A stretch of 64,000 nucleotides of DNA from Sacculina carcini. Lineage: Eukaryota; Arthropoda; Thecostraca; Sacculinidae. The position numbers and the translations under genes were made by a program. The stretch lies in assembly GCA_916048095.2 (NCBI GenBank), contig OU696577.1, forward strand, positions 5,380,940 through 5,444,939, given 5' to 3'. Below are positions 10,961 to 46,946 of the stretch, piece by piece. The notes under the pieces were generated by a model. It was not told the DNA's origin. It saw only the letters and a program-made list of their open reading frames with translations, and did not search any database. Positions within the stretch are counted from its first letter, which is position 1, and every line of letters begins with the position of its first letter.

Positions 10961-13900
10961 TGGTGGGACGATGACCCCGTGACGGTGCCAATGGGGGGTG
11001 CAATATGGCTGCAATACAGGCTCACACAGCGAGTGCACGCGCAGTTCATAAACACATGGAAATGAATGCATGTCTTGCACTGTTGAAATGCTTGATACTC
11101 GACCAGTTGAAACGAAACGAATGTTCCCACTTATCCCCCAGTTGAAGTGGAACATATTGCTCAATGCATCTTTCTCCTAGGACAGCGTTTTGGGATTATT
11201 TTTTAAATCAATGATAAGGTGAAACGGAAGGCGCAATGCAATTGCACGACTATGCAATCCTCTAGCACCTTGATCATTAGCAAATACAGATGGAGTAATA
11301 TAATTGTAGAAGAACACACGAGAAACGGCATGAGATGAAGATTAATCAAAAGTGTTGCGTATGCAAAAAAATGATTGAGCTTAATTAGGACTAAAATAAA
11401 ATTTTGTCATTTTGTCATAAAAAACTAAAAATTGTAATTTTATCTGGAAATTTGCAATGTTTATTTTATTGTTGCATTTTCATGTCAGTTCTGCCTTTTT
11501 ATTTGTGTTTTCCTGTGTGCTTTTGCATTATGTTTTGTCTGTGTTTGTTAAGTTTTAGCCGTGTTTATGTTGAGCAAGCAATATACTATAACCGTGGGTG
11601 TTTTTGTGTCGGTTTCATTTGCACACGAGGAAGTTGTCATGAGTGCGACCAGTTATCGTGGTGAGTGTTGTCACGTGCTGGCATGTAGTCTGTGTCAGTG
11701 GTGTGCTGGTGCATGTGAATTTCACCATCACGTCGGTAATTAGCGGCACACACACATTCGAGGAACATGTTATTGTATGGCACGTGCTTTGTGCGTTGTT
11801 GTTTCTTCACTTGGTTTTCCTGACCTGTCAGTGCAAATAAGTTGAGTGACTGTTGGAGTTTTCACGCAGCAGTGTTGTCCGAGTGTAGTCACGTTTTTTC
11901 CGAGCTCTTAAAACACCAGCTCGTCGTTGTTTGGTGAGGTTCAATCTGACCATACAGCGGCAGCGGCCACCGCAGCACATTGCGTTTCATTGTGCGTTGC
12001 GGCGGTTCTGATTGGCGCGCTGCTTGGCGCGCTGCTTGGCGCGCTAGACATGCCTGGGCTACCTGCTCGACAGAATGGCCACTGGTCGACGGTGCTTGGT
12101 CTTGAATTTCTATTATATGTGTCGCGAGGTGGCCAGTTTCAATGTCGTCCTCAACTAGCTGGCTGCACCGACACCGTCTCTCTCTCTCTCTCTGCTCTCA
12201 TTCTCTGCGTCACACCGGCTTCCTTCTCCTCCTCCTACTTCTTTTGTTATTATTCTTATTCGCTGATCAAACGCTCGCTGTGTGTGCGTTGTCCGTTCGT
12301 TGGCTCGTAGGTCGGTTGTTCAGTGAGTGCATGGGTCGTGCCGAATTGTGTTGGCGTGGCGTCTTTGGTGCGCACGTGAGCGTGCCATAAGAGATCTTTT
12401 GCTTCCTATGTATAGACGTGTGTGTGTGTGTATCACGTTATGGATGTTTGAAAGGCTGTGCATGTGTGTGTGTGTGTGTATGTGTGCTCGTTCCTCATTC
12501 GCTGCTCTCTTCCTCTTATTCTCTCTCTGCTTCTATGTGTGTCTGTGATGTCATAGCGCGTGGAGAATGAGTAGAGGGGGAGGGCAGGACTGTGGTGGTG
12601 TATTGAAGGCCGGCAGTGTGTTCACTGTCGCTGCCGCCACCGTCTTCTTGGTGCCGGGGTGGTGCGTTTCATTGGACGCTTGTCACCGCGGCACCTTCTC
12701 TCTCTCTCTCTATTCTTGATCGATGGTTGTCGAACAGCAGCAACTCGCCAAAGACGCTCCAACGTTTAAATTTCGGCGCCCCCACCACCACCACACTACC
12801 TGTTGTGCGGAACACACACACACACACACACGGAAAGATTTATTCTATACAGGTTGTCAGCGTGAGTCAGCGTGTTTAAATATCTGCAAGCCGATGTGGC
12901 GTGTTGTGGTTTGGCACGAGATTTGCCGTCCGCTTTCAGCGTCATTCTCAGCTGTGTTGTGGTGTTTCCATGATGTTATACGGGCAAATATTCGCTGAGA
13001 TACGAGATGATGCTTCTCACAAAGAACAAACCAAGAGGAAAACAGACCAACAAAAGTTCAATTTTTAAATTCAATTATTAAACAATTGTTTTAATTAGCT
13101 ATAGCTCAGCTATAGAATATTCATTGTGTTGTTTTATTAGACGTTTTGTATTAGTAGTGGTGTCTACATTTGCGAGGCATGATATTCGTATGTGGCTGCC
13201 TGTTGTGTCTGAGCCCAGAACACGGCCACACACACACACGCGCACACACATAGTGTGGTAGTATGTGTGAGTGTGAGTGAGCTCTTGTCCGCTGTGACCG
13301 CCATATTGGAGTGTGGTTGTGACGTCATCACTCACCTGTGTGTACACATCGCACCTGTATGTATGTGCGTGTGTGTGTACGTGCTGATATTTCACCAAAT
13401 GCCCTATGCGCTGACCGTATATCTGGCTGCATGTGTGAGTGTGTGTGTGTGTGTGTGTGTATGTGACATCAAATGTGACCGACCACACACGCACACACAG
13501 GCACAGACAGACAGACACACAGGCTAATTATCGCCACCATCACACACAAGCATACACATCAAGTTTCCACTGAGCACGTGCATGTGTGTGTGTGTGTGTG
13601 TTTGGCTGATTGCACGACAGTCTCTCACCGCACGTGCACAGACAAGTGGTCGCACGTGCGGTGACACGTGTTGACCGCGGGGACACGTGCATCGCTCTGC
13701 CACTGACCTAATCTGTGACCGGCGCGCGTGCGGTGTTTATGGTCGTGCGTGCGTGTGTGTGTATTGCGTACCCCAGTGTGTCGGTTATAACCGACAACTT
13801 CACTATTGCGTGCCGAATGAGAATGGTCGTTTTGCTTGCTATTACATAAAATTCACCTGCAAGCGAGTTTTTATTTGACATGTTTCTGTACATGGCCGTG

Positions 13901-14666
13901 TTGTTTTCTCAACTCGTGCCAATGTCGTCATATTTTAATCTCACCAAAATGGAAACATTGAAAATAATGTCATCTATATATTATACATCTGAATGTTTGT
14001 GTGTGTGTGTGTGATCTGTCCCGGGCTAATTTGGTTTATTTAGCTGATCTGTAGCGCGCAGTTTCATTTTTGTTGTTGTGTGGTGTCTGAATTCACTGGG
14101 ATTTTTGTGCTTCCTGTTATCTTATTGTGGTTTATATTGCGGTTCATCAAGCCTATGACAATCCAGTAGTTGTGGGTTTGTTAATTTTTTAATTCTGTCA
14201 TTTCCTTGAATTTCATGATATTATACAACCATTATAGAAGCACCGCGGTCACACTGGCACGCGAGCACTACAATGCATCTAAAAATGACGTAGATGTATT
14301 ATGTTGTCATTTCCACTTATGAGGAGGCACGAATATGAAGCAGCAGGTTATCGTGACAAACATTGATTTTCTCCACTCACTGGAGGTGCTCGACTAGAAG
14401 TTGCACGTGCATTCTGGCACGCGTGTCGTTTGCTGCGTGTACGCAAGTGTATTGTGTTAACTTGACTTCATTTCACTGTTTGCTCATCTTGCACACACAC
14501 ATACACACTCAGACAGGCGCATACACGCACATGACAGACACAAGTGCAGTTTGCAGTTGGTATGGTGATGGTGATCACATGTACTGCACTGTTGCTGCGG
14601 AAATTCAACAGGTTTGGACGGATGCAGCCGACGCGCACACAACACCCTTCTACCATAATGTGTGTA

Positions 14667-14704
<38 letters not shown>

Positions 14705-15196
14705 CGAGCTGATTAGTGCGGGGGCTCGTTGTTCGGCGGCGACCATGTCTCGCTCTTCTATGCAGTATATTTCAGGATTGCCGTCCATGTCGTCATTATC
14801 TCGTTCACATACACGCATACACACACACACGCATACACACACGCACACACTCACATATGGGCCGGGCAGCACAAAAACTCACTGGAAATGGCCAGACTCG
14901 ACCAGGCTCCAAATGTGGTGCTCTGCTGTTTGGCGGCTCGTTTTTCAGTCGTCCCCATGTGCACTCCTCTCTTTCATACTACCTTTTCCACTCTTTCTGT
15001 GGGGTCTTTACTTTAAATCTTGTTGCCTGTGTGCGTGTGTATGTGTGAGGTGATACGCAATTGCCACATATGCCACGACCCCTTGTGCGAGCATAGACAG
15101 AAGCAGACAGAAAGAGAGAGAGGAGGAGAGAGAAACAGTCGGTGCGCGATTTATGAACGGTGACATCTGTCTGTCTGCAGTCACACAGCCGACACA

Positions 15197-15302
<106 letters not shown>

Positions 15303-15787
15303 GCTAATATTAACTGGAGTGGTGGCGGTTGAACTGCGCTCGTGATATGCGACCAATGCGGGAGTCTCGCGAGCAATGTGGCTGTGAACCAGCCGAGTAT
15401 TTGAAGCTCGCGTGCCGTCTGGCCACGCCACCACTGGCCGCACCTGCGCCACCACCAGCCTGATCCCGGCTGTATAATGGTGTCGTTGAGTCGTTGGTCC
15501 ATCGTGCCGTAGTGGCATGCCGGCTGAAATGCTTGTGGTGTTCGATCGTGAAGTATAAATCGACATGAAAAATGGATGGCAAGTGAGTGTTCCAGTGGTG
15601 GAATACCACGGACCAGACTGTAGTGCTAGAACCGCACTCCCAATCTCTCTATTCCAGCGACTTTTTGTCTGAAATTTCGGAGGCGATTTGCGACCACTTA
15701 TTGTCTGCTGTAAATTTTGCTTCAGTTTCCTTTTATCCCCTATTTATCAGTTTGTTTTTGATGAAGACGAAAAGCAGATCTCTAGAG

Positions 15788-16041
15788 CATAGGTTTTCAA
15801 ACTTTTTTCAACCAAGGACCACTTTTATTAGAGAAAATAAGCTGAGGACCCCTCACATGCGTTCTACCCAGGAATATATACATATACATATATATAGTAC
15901 GCATTGCTTCATAATCAACAGTCATGGAAAGCTGTAAATATATAGCTTAACTGAGAAGTGTAGTGCTTCCAAACTCACCAACTCTGGCGGTATTTGTTAA
16001 CCCTTGGCAAAGTGCCACGGACCCCACTTTGAGAACCCCTG
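15788..16041. mobile_element. hAT-type MITE, 254 bp, perfect 8-bp target duplication
   Basis: The left end CATAGGTTTTCAAAC and the right end TTTGAGAACCCCTG are inverted repeats of the hAT type. The identical 8-mer CTCTAGAG flanks both sides (15780-15787 and 16042-16049) and fits the hAT consensus NTCTAGAN. No ORF. Confidence 0.93.
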
Positions 16042-17039
16042 CTCTAGAGAACCGGGCATTATCCGTGGGAGTTAGAATCATTTGTGACCAATAAGGATTC
16101 TTTTCTAGCATCAGTTGCTGTGTTATTGTGGTTCAGTGAGTGTTAGTTTGCGACACAAGTGCATCACGTACAAGTGGAGTATTCTGTGATGAAAACATGG
16201 AGTTTTACTCAGTTGAATACTTGGATATGACCGATATATGCCTAGCAGCTGATAGGGAAATTTTGCAAGTTTTTTAGCGCTTGGTTAAACGACAATGACA
16301 TTAGTAGAATTCAAGTACATGATATGTAGAAGCGATTTTGAAATTGATTTATTGTGTGAGTATATTATGCGTCTTATTTTGGAACGTATATCATGGAACC
16401 CTTAACGCTTAGCAGCAGTGGACTTGGAGAGTGTTGTATAATCTAGATGCAGATATAGTACGGTTCAAAGATCACCAAAACCTGTCTGGTATATCTAATT
16501 TCGCAAAATGAAAAACGGAATATGTTTCATTCAGTGTGGGCAGTATGGAGAGCAAGGGGCTGATGAAGGCGTTAGGAAGATCCGAGTTGTCTATGCTGGT
16601 TTCCTATAGTACCATCATTTATTCTCCATGTCAACTGTGAAGATATTGTGAGTGCTGCCTTGCTCATTCTCGTCCTTGACTACGCCGTCCAGCTAGTGGT
16701 AATACTGAGAGGTAGAGGGAGTGTCATGTGAGAGCGTGAGAACGGATGTGTGTTTGTGAGGTCGTGCCATTGTCTTGCAATGATTTTTCTGCTGTAACTG
16801 CACGCGCTTCTGGCTATCAATTGTGCAGGCGTTTTCCCGGGCTCCTTCGCTGAATGGATTATGTTTCTTTTCGTCATGCATGTTAGTTGTACATTTGCAG
16901 TTTCCGAGAATCGGGTATTAGTTACATATGTGCTGCATACATTTGAATGCACAACGCAATTGACGTAAATTGAACGGCCAATATCCATCCTGCATGTGTA
17001 CGTGTGCGCGTGTGTTGTGACCACCTGCCCGGATAAACG
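16042..17039. other. Intergenic, nothing recognised
   Basis: Mixed-composition DNA without microsatellites of note. Small open frames have no recognisable domain. Confidence 0.5.
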
Positions 17040-17405
17040 CTGCGTGCACCAGTACTGTCATGGCGGCACCGTGGGGCCCTCCACTCTCCCCTCTCCGGCT
17101 TCTCACATGCTCTCTCTCTTCTCCACACCCTCTTCTTCCAACGTTCGCGCCGCCGCCGTGCACCGCAACACATGCGCATACAAACGCCACGGCAGCGCGC
17201 GTGGCATCGCTGGCGTTCTCCGACCGCCAGTGTTATGCCGACGCTCGTGTTGTGCTGTGCTGGCTGCCTGTGTGTATGCGTGTGTTTGTGTCGATCGTGT
17301 CGCCGTGCGTAGTGTGTGTGTGTTTCGGCTGGTTGGTAGCCGGTTACTTGCTGTTTGGCACTGTGTGTGTGCGTGTGAGAGCGGGCTTGTGGCCCTGCGC
17401 GGAAC
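17040..17405 (+). promoter_or_regulatory. CpG-rich stretch, candidate promoter/5' UTR of the TEAD gene
   Basis: This stretch, especially 17140-17250, has many CpG dinucleotides compared with the CpG-poor surroundings. It leads directly into the proposed first coding exon at 17406. I see no clear TATA box. The role as promoter or 5' UTR is inferred from composition and position only. Confidence 0.4.
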
Positions 17406-40528
<23,123 letters not shown>

Positions 40529-40876
40529 ACCTCCGTCTGTCTGCTGCTGTGTTCATCCTTCCCACTTTCTCTTTCTGTCTGACCATCTTTCGCTCTCCCA
40601 CTCTCTCTCTCTCTCTCTCGCTGTGCCATTTTATGTATGAGCGAAGTTGTTGTATTGAGAGTTTGCGAACATATTTGTGCGTGTGTGTGTGCATGGCGCT
40701 TGTGCGTGTGTGCCTGTGTGTGTGCGTGTGTATCTCGCATCATGAGTGAAGCAATACCTGTGTGCACACGCACACACAGTGTATGTATGTGTGTGTGTGT
40801 GTGTATGTGTATGTGTGTCTGTGGGCGTGTCTTGTGAGCGAATTTGTCTATTTATGATCTCCGGAATGTGTTTTTG

Positions 40877-40910
<34 letters not shown>

Positions 40911-42362
40911 TGTGTGTGTATGTGAGTGACAAGTGTCTTTCATAGCACGCGGACACACGCACGTCACTGCCTCTTCATCAGCCCTCATTCATCTGTGCAC
41001 ATTCACCATGTGTGTGTGTGTGTCTGTGTGTCGGGAAATATGGTGGCATATTTTAAATATGTTGGCGGGTGTATTGGATGATGACTACATGCAATTCAAG
41101 TCAGCTCGCTCGTTACACTGTTTCTCGCCGTGCATATGTGCATGTACCGTCATGTCATGGCGTCTCTGTGTGTGTGTGTGTTTGTGTGTTTGTCGTGAGA
41201 TTATTCTGTTTGTGGCGCGCAAGGCGTGCACATGTCAACATTTATTTTGAACCTGCCAAATTCGCGTATCATCTAGTGCAGGCCCTCCGTGGCGCTCTCC
41301 AATGTGCGTGTATGTGTGTGTGTGTGTGAATGCAAGTGTATGTGGCAAGATGCGAAGAGAGTATGAGAGCGGGGAGAGAAATAGAGGAGCAATTATTTGT
41401 CACCGGAGTCACCGACTTTGTCCCACAACACGGCATATTTTGTTGTGTTGTCGTTGTTGTTGTTGTTAACGATGTTGTCTCATTGTTTCTCAACCAAACC
41501 ATTATGTGTGGGTGTGTGTGTTTGTATGCGTGGCTGTAGACGGCCGCACGAGCGCATATCCACCGGCCGTGTATGTGAATGTTTATGTCGCCAACGTTGT
41601 TTTCACCTGCAGCTATGTGTGTGTGTGCGTGTCTGCCTGTGTTTTGATATATTGAAAAATGTGCGGGCGGTTTGTTAGACAGAGAATTCGATATGTGTTG
41701 TCAATAGCCATTATGTGAGTTGTGTGAGTGTGTTTTATATTTGTGGGCCTTCCATAGTAAAGTGATGAGATCTTTTATGCCTTGTGTTTTGTTTCTGAGT
41801 TGACTTTGTTTTGTTTCGGACCAGTGGCGTTTAGGAGTGATATACTCAATGGAGTGGTATAACCAAGGAGATCAATATAAATCATCAATCTCTAAATCGA
41901 TAATTCGGAGGTTGGCTCCAAAACTTTCAATATGGATACTGCTGGTTCAACAATGGGCAATTCTGAGTTTTGGAAGTTGATACGAAGTCAAGGTGGAATA
42001 ATTTTCAACTAATGTTCAACGTCAGCATTTGTCATTCTTCCTTCGTTTATATATTACAGTTTTTCCCGAGTTTGGTACATACTAGCTCAAATGCACAATT
42101 GATAACTCTGGTCAACAACACATTTGTTGTCTGCATTTTTTCGGTTGATTTTGAACAAATCTGATGCACTGAATCCAAAAATATCACTGGTCAGGTGAAG
42201 TTTTCAGCTATTCACGCCGTTTTTTACGTTTTTGCTCACATGTACGCATGTGTGGAAGAAGTTGAAGAAGTTGTTGGGGGTAAAATGTCATATCAATTAA
42301 TTGCTTTGATTGGGAATGATTATATTGATGACAAGAAGTATTCATGTGCGATAGTTCTGAGC
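40529..42362 (+). other. TEAD 3' UTR and downstream DNA
   Basis: The first part must include the TEAD 3' UTR, but I could not find a convincing AATAAA signal to end it. GT-rich tracts occur at about 40680-40735, 40788-40820, 40880-40925, 41170-41190 and 41306-41330. No ORF with a recognisable domain. Confidence 0.5.
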
Positions 42363-42750
42363 AGAGATGCGACCTAAAAAAAAAGTTTTTTTTCCCAAAA
42401 AAAACCTCGACCAAAAAAACACGTTTTTATGTTTTTCTCAAGAGTCATGCAAATAATTCAAATTATTGAAATGATATATTTGGGATGTTAAATGAATTAT
42501 TTTTTATCAACACATGAGTTATTCACGCTATTAGTGACCCTATCAAATTGAATTATCATTAAATATGCACAATATAATTGTTATAATGTGTCTGGAAGCC
42601 CTAATATCATTGTTAGCACGGTACTGTGCGGCACTTCTATGTACAGTACATTTTTGCATTCAATTATTGAGTTAATCATTGTGTAAGAAAGCAGGGTTTG
42701 AGAACCTTTTTATGCTAAAATCTGAAACTGTTTTAAAAAACAAGTGGCAT
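42363..42750. repeat. AT-rich dispersed repeat 'AGAGATGCGACCT', copy 2
   Basis: The counterpart of 6839-7239 over its full length, with the same start, the same TATTTGGGATGTTAAATGAA core and the same AACAAGTGGCAT end. It lies just left of the hAT element. Confidence 0.8.
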
Positions 42751-43255
42751 TTAATCAGAGTGAACCACAACAAATTCAGTGGTTGCCGCGTGCGATAAAA
42801 ATGAGCGATAAACGATAATTATCGCTGAGTTCAAACTTTTTATCGTTTATCGCAAAGTTTTCTAAAATTATCGCTCATCCACTTATCGATAGTCCCAAAA
42901 ATGAGAAACGATAAGTTCAATTTTTTTGTTAGAATAAAAAAATGTGCACGGTGGCAATAGTCACAACAGCCCGCCTCACGTTTCCAGGCCTGTTTAAGCT
43001 GAGAGTATATATAGGGTAAACACTAGAAGGATCAACTCTGCCTTACAAGTGATTCCTGAAAAACCTCATATGAGAGATGCAAAGTGTGTGTGTAGCTGGC
43101 CAATTACATTATTATTCACGGCTGCAGTGCCAGTCTCGCTGGAGTTCTCGAGTTCGGAGGGTGTGTGCCGCTCTCTCCCACCCACCCTCCGAACATGGCC
43201 CCTTCATGTTGAAGCATGTGGCCCCTGGCCTTGAAGAAGGCATCAAGGAGAGGTT

Positions 43256-43497
43256 CACTGGCGGATCGAGAGTGCAATTTTGGGAGGGGCTGAAATTAGG
43301 GGCGATCAGTCGTGTACATGCATCAGTATGCAACGTCTTTGCGACAATGTTGATATCAACATGTTGTTGATGACAACAACTTCTGCAGAAAAATATTTCT
43401 TTTGACCTCTTTTAGTGAACCTCTCGGTTATGAGGAGTCGGTTGAAACATTTTTGGGGGGCTTCAGCTCTCTGAGCCTCCCTCTGGATCCGCCAGTG
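43256..43497. mobile_element. MITE nested in the hAT relic, 242 bp
   Basis: Ends CACTGGCGGATCGAGAG and CTCTGGATCCGCCAGTG are inverted repeats. It interrupts transposase-like coding sequence. I could not confirm a target duplication. The segment ACATTTTTGGGGG followed by CTTCAGC is shared with 44351-44545. Confidence 0.75.
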
Positions 43498-43659
43498 ACA
43501 CCTGAGCCTCTCCCTTCCGACCTGACCCAGGATATGGTGACAGTAAAGCCTAAATAAGCCAGTGACGACCCATTTGCCTCCTGGAGAGCCCCACTGTCAC
43601 GGAGGAGGATGGGTTCAACATTAAGGAGCTGATCAAGAAGGAGGTGGACACCTCAGGCA

Positions 43660-43978
43660 GGATCAAGGTGGCAGAGGTCAAGCCTGGGCAATTCCCCAGC
43701 ATGTACAGGAAGAAGTGATCTCGCTGTTCATCAAGTACATCACGGCTTTGCCCAGCTCTGCTGCAGTGGAGCGCATGTTCAGTACTGCAGGTGATGTCCT
43801 CAGGCCCAAGCGTGCATGCATGACCAGCGACAGGTTAAAGAAGCTGGTCTTCACCAAGGGAAACATGCAGCTCCTGGATGCTGGCTTGAGGAGGGAGAGG
43901 AAGAGTCTGAGTCAGAGAGACTTATGTGGAATAGAACTTATAGGCCATAGACTGGTTCCAGTGACAGTTTTTGTCTAG
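43660..43978 (+). pseudogene. hAT transposase C-terminal dimerisation domain, fragment
   Basis: The open frame reads ALPSSAAVERMFSTAGDVLR followed by PKRACMTSDRLKKLVF, the hAT C-terminal (hATC) dimerisation motif with its characteristic S-A-ER-FS-AG pattern. Upstream pieces (GLEEGIKERFTG near 43230, before the nested MITE) are probably from the same transposase but are out of frame and broken by stops. The DDE and BED regions are missing, so it is non-functional. Confidence 0.88.
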
Positions 43979-44350
43979 CTAATTAATTTTCACTGTGGAA
44001 AAATAGTTGTGTTTTTTATAAATAGTTCAACTAAATAAAGTACTTATCGTTTATCGCTTTTGTTATCGCAAGTTAACATTTTTTATCGCTATCGCTTATC
44101 GCTTATCGCAGGTTGGGGTTTTCAATTTTTTATCGTTTATCGTTTATCGCAGGTTGGTGGAAAGCATTATCGTTTTATCGTTATCGCAAGTTAGAAAAAA
44201 AGTTATCACAATAACCACTGCAGAAATTTACCCAAAATGTATTTCTCCCACGCAAAGTAACACACGCGCATACAAACATGTTTACACTCACTCGCACATA
44301 TCACGCACATTGTACAATCACCATAGATGAACAAATGTTATATTTTAAGT

Positions 44351-44545
44351 ATTGGCGGTGCCAGGATTTTTCCGTTGGAGGGCTGAGGGGGAGAGGGCCA
44401 AATATAAATAGGCGGGGGCTTGGCGAAAAATGAGGAACTACACTCGAAATGTTCAGGGTCAAGATTTTTGGAAGTGCAGGGGATTCGGAACATTTTTGGG
44501 GGTCTTCAGCCCCTACAAGCCTCCCTCCCCCTTGGCACCGCACTG
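44351..44545. mobile_element. Relative of the nested MITE
   Basis: The left part GGCGGTGCCAGGAT and the right part CTTGGCACCGCACTG are imperfect inverted repeats. The ACATTTTTGGGGG...CTTCAGC...GCCTCCCTC core matches the element at 43256-43497. Confidence 0.6.
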
Positions 44546-44673
44546 CTTTCAAGGTCAGCAACTTCATGTTAACATAATGTCTAAAAATATTCCAAAATTG
44601 GTGCGGTGAAGCATAAAGCTGGTGTAGCAAAATTATGTTAACCCTTAATCGGTCAATTGATCAAATATGATTT

Positions 44674-45252
44674 TTGCAAAGGCATTGGCTGGATAAGTGG
44701 CTTATTTGTGTTGACCAGAACATGGTGAACGTTTTGTTGGGACAATCTGGCTTCACCAAGTACCCATTCTTTCGGTGCATGTGGGATAGTAGGAACCGTG
44801 CTCAGTGTTACACGAAGAAGGACTGGCCTGTGCGAGGGGTGCTTGCAAAGAAAGGAACGTCATCAATCGCCCTCTGGTAGACAGAGACAGAATACTCTCA
44901 CCACCGCTGCACATACAGCTCGGCTTAATCAAGCAGTTCACCAAGGCTGTGGACAAGGACGGTGACTGCTTCACTTACCAGTGCAAGACTTTTCCAGGAT
45001 TGGCAGTGGATAAGTTGAAAGCTGGCATCTTTGACGGTCCTCAGATCTGTCAGCTCATAAGAAATACAGAGTTCGAAGACTCAATGAACGAAGTGGAACT
45101 GGAAGCGTGGAAGGCATTTGTTATGTTCGTGAAACACTTTCTTGGTAACAATAAGGCCAGAAACTACACAGAACTTGTCAACAAAATGCTGATTGCTTTC
45201 AGAAACCTGGGCTGCGACATGAGCATCAAGATTTCGGAATTTCGGAATCATC
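44674..45252 (+). pseudogene. Fragment of a widespread transposon-type protein, frameshifted
   Basis: Frame one (44674-about 44850) reads GFTKYPFFRCMWDSRNRAQC and YTKKDWPVRG. The second frame (about 44850-45252) reads NVINRPLVDRDRILSPPLHI, QLGLIKQFTKAVDKDGDCF, LKAGIFDGPQICQLI and FVKHFLGNNKARNYTELVN. I recognise this as a protein found in many copies in aphid, Hydra and other invertebrate genomes, usually unannotated and probably of transposon origin. The family name is uncertain. A frameshift near 44850 and the lack of both ends make it a relic. Confidence 0.6.
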
Positions 45253-45289
45253 GGAATTTCAGGCCCTGAAGTTTGTAAAATGGTGAAGC

Positions 45290-45398
45290 CATGGGCGTAA
45301 ATCCTGGGGGGTATGGGGGTATATATACCCCCCGACAAATTGGATGGGGGGTATGAATATGCAATTATACCCCCCGATAATTCTGCTGAGTTCAGTTC
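45290..45398. repeat. Dispersed repeat family 'GGCGTAAATCCTGG', copy 2
   Basis: The counterpart of 4303-4407, with the same start and the same GGGGGTAT...ATACCCCCC inverted blocks. Confidence 0.75.
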
Positions 45399-45489
45399 TA
45401 ACTCTATCTGCTAATTAATCTGCTAATTAATCTTCTATCTGCTAAAATATCTGCTAATTCTCTATCTTTTAATTCTGCTGAGTTAAGGC

Positions 45490-46476
45490 TAATTTAGAAT
45501 CACATAAATTATTTACATTAAATCGAAATAATAGAAGATCAGGTGGGGTTGCTTTATACATACACAAAAAATACAATGCGGTTTCAGTAGAACACATGAC
45601 AAAATATATGGATAATTTATTTGAATGTTTAACGATCAAGATGAACACGGATATGAAATATAAAAGTTATATATATACGACTGTAGTTCACAGGACACCA
45701 TCTTCCAATATAAATGATTTCATAGATCACTTGAGCAACATCTTATCAACATAAACATTTACAAACAATATAATTGCCGGGGACTACAACATTGACATAT
45801 CAAGATAAGAACAATACAATGCTGAACAATTTAAAAACACCCTGCACAGCCAGGGCTATATTGCTTTTATAAAATCTCCCACTATACTGGGCACTTGCTT
45901 TTATAGAGTAACAACTTCCAGCACAACCGTCATAGATAATATATTCACAAATATCACTAGGCACAATATAACTTAACACAGTAACCTAGTGACCTATGCA
46001 CCGTAACCTAGTGATATTTATGAATATATTATCTATGACGGTTGTGCTGAAATTTGTTACTCTATAAAAGCAAGTGCCCAGTATAGTGGGAGATTTTATA
46101 AAAGCAATATAGCCCAGGCTGTGCATGGTGTTTTTAAATTGTTGTGCATTGCATTGTTCTGATCTTGATATGTCAATGTTGTAGTCCCCGGCAATTATAT
46201 TGTTTGTAAATGTTTATGTTGATAAGATGTTGCTCAAGTGATCTGTGAAATCATTTATATTGTAAAATGGAGTCCTGTAAACTACAGCCATATATATAAC
46301 TTTTATATTTCATATCCGTGTTCATCTTGATCGTTACACATTCAAATAAATTATCCATAGATTTTGTCATGTGTTCTACTGAAACTGCATTATATTTTTT
46401 GTGCATGTATAAAGCAACCCCACCTGATCTTCTATTATTCCGATTTAATGTAAATAATGTATGTGATTCTAAATTA
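45490..46476. repeat. Large inverted duplication of LINE sequence (arms of about 470 bp)
   Basis: 45490-45961 and 46007-46476 are inverted copies with scattered mismatches and small indels, separated by a 45-bp spacer that itself contains a third CCTAGTGA motif. Both arms are endonuclease-domain sequence of the same non-LTR retrotransposon (for example IDNIFTN in the + arm). Confidence 0.9.
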
Positions 46477-46946
46477 TTTAAATCCAAATGAGTACTAGAA
46501 TCAAACCATGTCTCACAAACTGCTATTATATCTACGCTTAAGCTATTTTTCATGAAATATGCAAAATTATCAAAATTAGAGTTGAGGATCCTAGCATTAA
46601 TATGCACGATATAAAGTCCATTTGTTTCTCTTACAAGATTGGAAAATTCTAAATGCGTTCGATTTTCATCAACATGATGTGAATTATTGTGTAAATTATG
46701 GGGAATGAATTCGTCTATGCAATGAGTATTATGCATGTGGGAGTCCGTAGGAGCGAGCGAGGAGCGATAATCCAACTGGGTTGGCTCCTGTTGCAGTCGT
46801 TCGGTGGTTGAATTGAAAAAAAAAATGTGGGAGACCCGGCTTGGAGCAGATACACCGTCAGAGCGTTCAACATGCATATTCGGTTTTTCGTTTTGATTCC
46901 TTCCAGCTGTTTGGCGAGAACGGGGCAGCATCTGTCGTTTGCACAA
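46251..46946 (-). pseudogene. LINE ORF2, apurinic endonuclease domain, partial
   Basis: An endonuclease that nicks target DNA to prime reverse transcription. Motifs seen are LYIVHINARILNSNFDNF (strand with the catalytic Asn), DIIAVCETWFDSS (catalytic Glu in ETW) and NNRRSGGVALYMHKKY. The + strand arm of the inverted duplication carries the following motifs (AGDYNID and TVIDNIFTN). No reverse transcriptase follows, so the copy is dead. Confidence 0.88.

Larger units (their letters stand above)
42777..44220 (+). mobile_element. hAT transposon, internally deleted relic
   Basis: The left end is CAGTGGTTGCCGCG and the right end AACCACTG; they share the hAT tip CAGTGGTT. The 8-mers next to them, AACAAATT and CAGAAATT, agree at six of eight positions. 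Both sub-terminal zones are full of TTATCG/CGATAA repeats (42800-42915 and 44044-44190), as expected for transposase binding sites. The interior keeps only part of the transposase and hosts a nested MITE. Confidence 0.82.

Noticed and set aside
45490..46476. Twin-priming 5' inversion of a LINE
   Set aside because: Both arms contain the same element segment, whereas twin priming joins different segments.
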